Assembly: GCA_964650405.1 (NCBI GenBank) | Contig: CAZYTO010000323.1 | Location: forward strand, 1-5,710 | From: CAZYTO01 sp964650405 | GTDB lineage: Bacteria; Acidobacteriota; Thermoanaerobaculia; Gp7-AA8 | Length of the DNA: 5,710 nt | Reading direction: 5' to 3' | Part shown: positions 5,236-5,710 of the stretch, one piece after another | Position numbering within the stretch: position 1 is the first letter of the stretch | Layout of the letters: every line of letters begins with the position of its first letter | Notes under the pieces: model-generated | Seen by the model: the letters and a program-made list of their open reading frames with translations, nothing else | What the model was told of the DNA's origin: nothing | Databases searched by the model: none | Position numbers and translations under genes: made by a program

Positions 5236-5710
5236 ATGTCCTACCAGGCGCTGGCCCGCAAGTACCGCCCGCAGTCGTTCCGCGACATCATCGGCCAGGA
5301 GACGACGGTCCGGACGCTGCAGAACGCCATCGAGTCGAACCGCATCCACCACGCCTACCTTTTCTCCGGCGTGCGCGGCGTGGGGAAGACGACCGGGGCG
5401 CGCATCCTGGCCAAGGCTTTGAACTGCGAAAAGGGCCCGGCCAAGGAGCCCTGCAACGAGTGCGTCATCTGCCGCGAGATCACCGAGGGGATCGACCTCG
5501 ACGTAAGGGAGATCGACGCCGCGACGTACACCGGCGTCGACAACGTCCGCGAGCTGCGCGACGTCACGCAGTTCCAGCCGGCGCGCGACCGCTACCGCAT
5601 CTTCATCGTCGACGAAGCGCACATGCTCTCGACGGCGTCGTGGAACGCGCTCCTCAAGCTGATCGAAGAGCCGCCGCCGCACGTGATCTTCATGTTCGCC
5701 ACGACGGAGA
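5236..5710 (+). CDS. dnaX: DNA polymerase III subunit gamma/tau (partial, N-terminal AAA+ domain)
   Basis: The first 158 residues are visible and the gene continues past the right edge. The start MSYQALARKYRPQSF is the canonical DnaX N-terminus, which fixes the ATG at 5236. The Walker A loop is SGVRGVGKTTGARI (44-57). The zinc module has Cys 64, 73, 76 and 79. TGVDNVREL (99-107) follows, then Walker B with DEAH (126-129), the SWNALLKLIEEPP stretch (135-147) and the sensor 1 region FATTE (154-158). DnaX is the ATPase of the clamp loader and organises the replisome. Whether the gene makes both tau and gamma by frameshifting cannot be seen here. There is no clear Shine-Dalgarno; TAGACT at 5220-5225 is a possible -10 box close to the start. 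The SRP RNA lies just upstream. Confidence 0.97.
   Translation, partial: MSYQALARKYRPQSFRDIIGQETTVRTLQNAIESNRIHHAYLFSGVRGVGKTTGARILAKALNCEKGPAKEPCNECVICREITEGIDLDVREIDAATYTGVDNVRELRDVTQFQPARDRYRIFIVDEAHMLSTASWNALLKLIEEPPPHVIFMFATTE

Noticed and set aside
5083..5682. Minus-strand open frame of 199 codons
   Set aside because: Antisense to the SRP RNA and dnaX, with the Arg/Asp/Val-rich composition typical of a reverse shadow of a high-GC gene.
1..5710. CRISPR array or complete insertion sequence
   Set aside because: No regularly spaced direct repeats and no transposase were seen on either strand.

Overview
The window comes from a high-GC bacterial chromosome. Secreted proteins with Sec signal peptides and a bacterial-type small SRP RNA directly upstream of dnaX are all visible. 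The style of the unknown secreted proteins and of the methyltransferase reminds me of soil Acidobacteriota (Vicinamibacteria-like), but this is an impression, not a demonstrated placement.

Left half, minus strand (positions 3090 down to 1): a compact operon of three unrecognised secreted proteins. The first gene (A, TTG start at 3090, 583 aa) has a signal peptide, a Cys-rich N-terminal domain, further beta-rich regions and a C-terminal zincin-type HEVAH motif. It overlaps the second gene (B, 320 aa) by four bases (ATGA). B is a secreted beta-sandwich plus helical-repeat protein. The third gene (B', GTG start at 337) runs off the left edge and is a diverged paralog of B. Between B and B' lies a 48-nt relic of the last 15 codons of gene A. 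It still ends in a stop overlapping the B' start and still carries the purine-rich ribosome binding site. The region therefore arose by tandem duplication of the A-end/B segment, or of A-B with later loss of most of the second A.

Middle (3091-3904): a gap of about 800 bp between divergent units. It holds a 110-bp interrupted palindrome (3330-3439) and, at 3546-3767, the isolated C-terminal half of an AraC-type DNA-binding domain, which is a decayed regulator. The rest shows no gene.

Right half, plus strand: a complete class I SAM-dependent methyltransferase (3905-4843), a possible small coupled ORF (4840-5100), the small SRP RNA (about 5099-5198) and the 5' part of dnaX (5236 to the right edge). 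The SRP RNA-dnaX pair is core housekeeping. The methyltransferase and the leftward operon are accessory.

The most interesting part is the leftward operon. It combines a putative extracellular metallopeptidase with two copies of a secreted partner, bound together by translational coupling, and its duplication history can be read directly in the junction. A peptidase/partner (possibly inhibitor or chaperone) system is an inference, not a demonstration.
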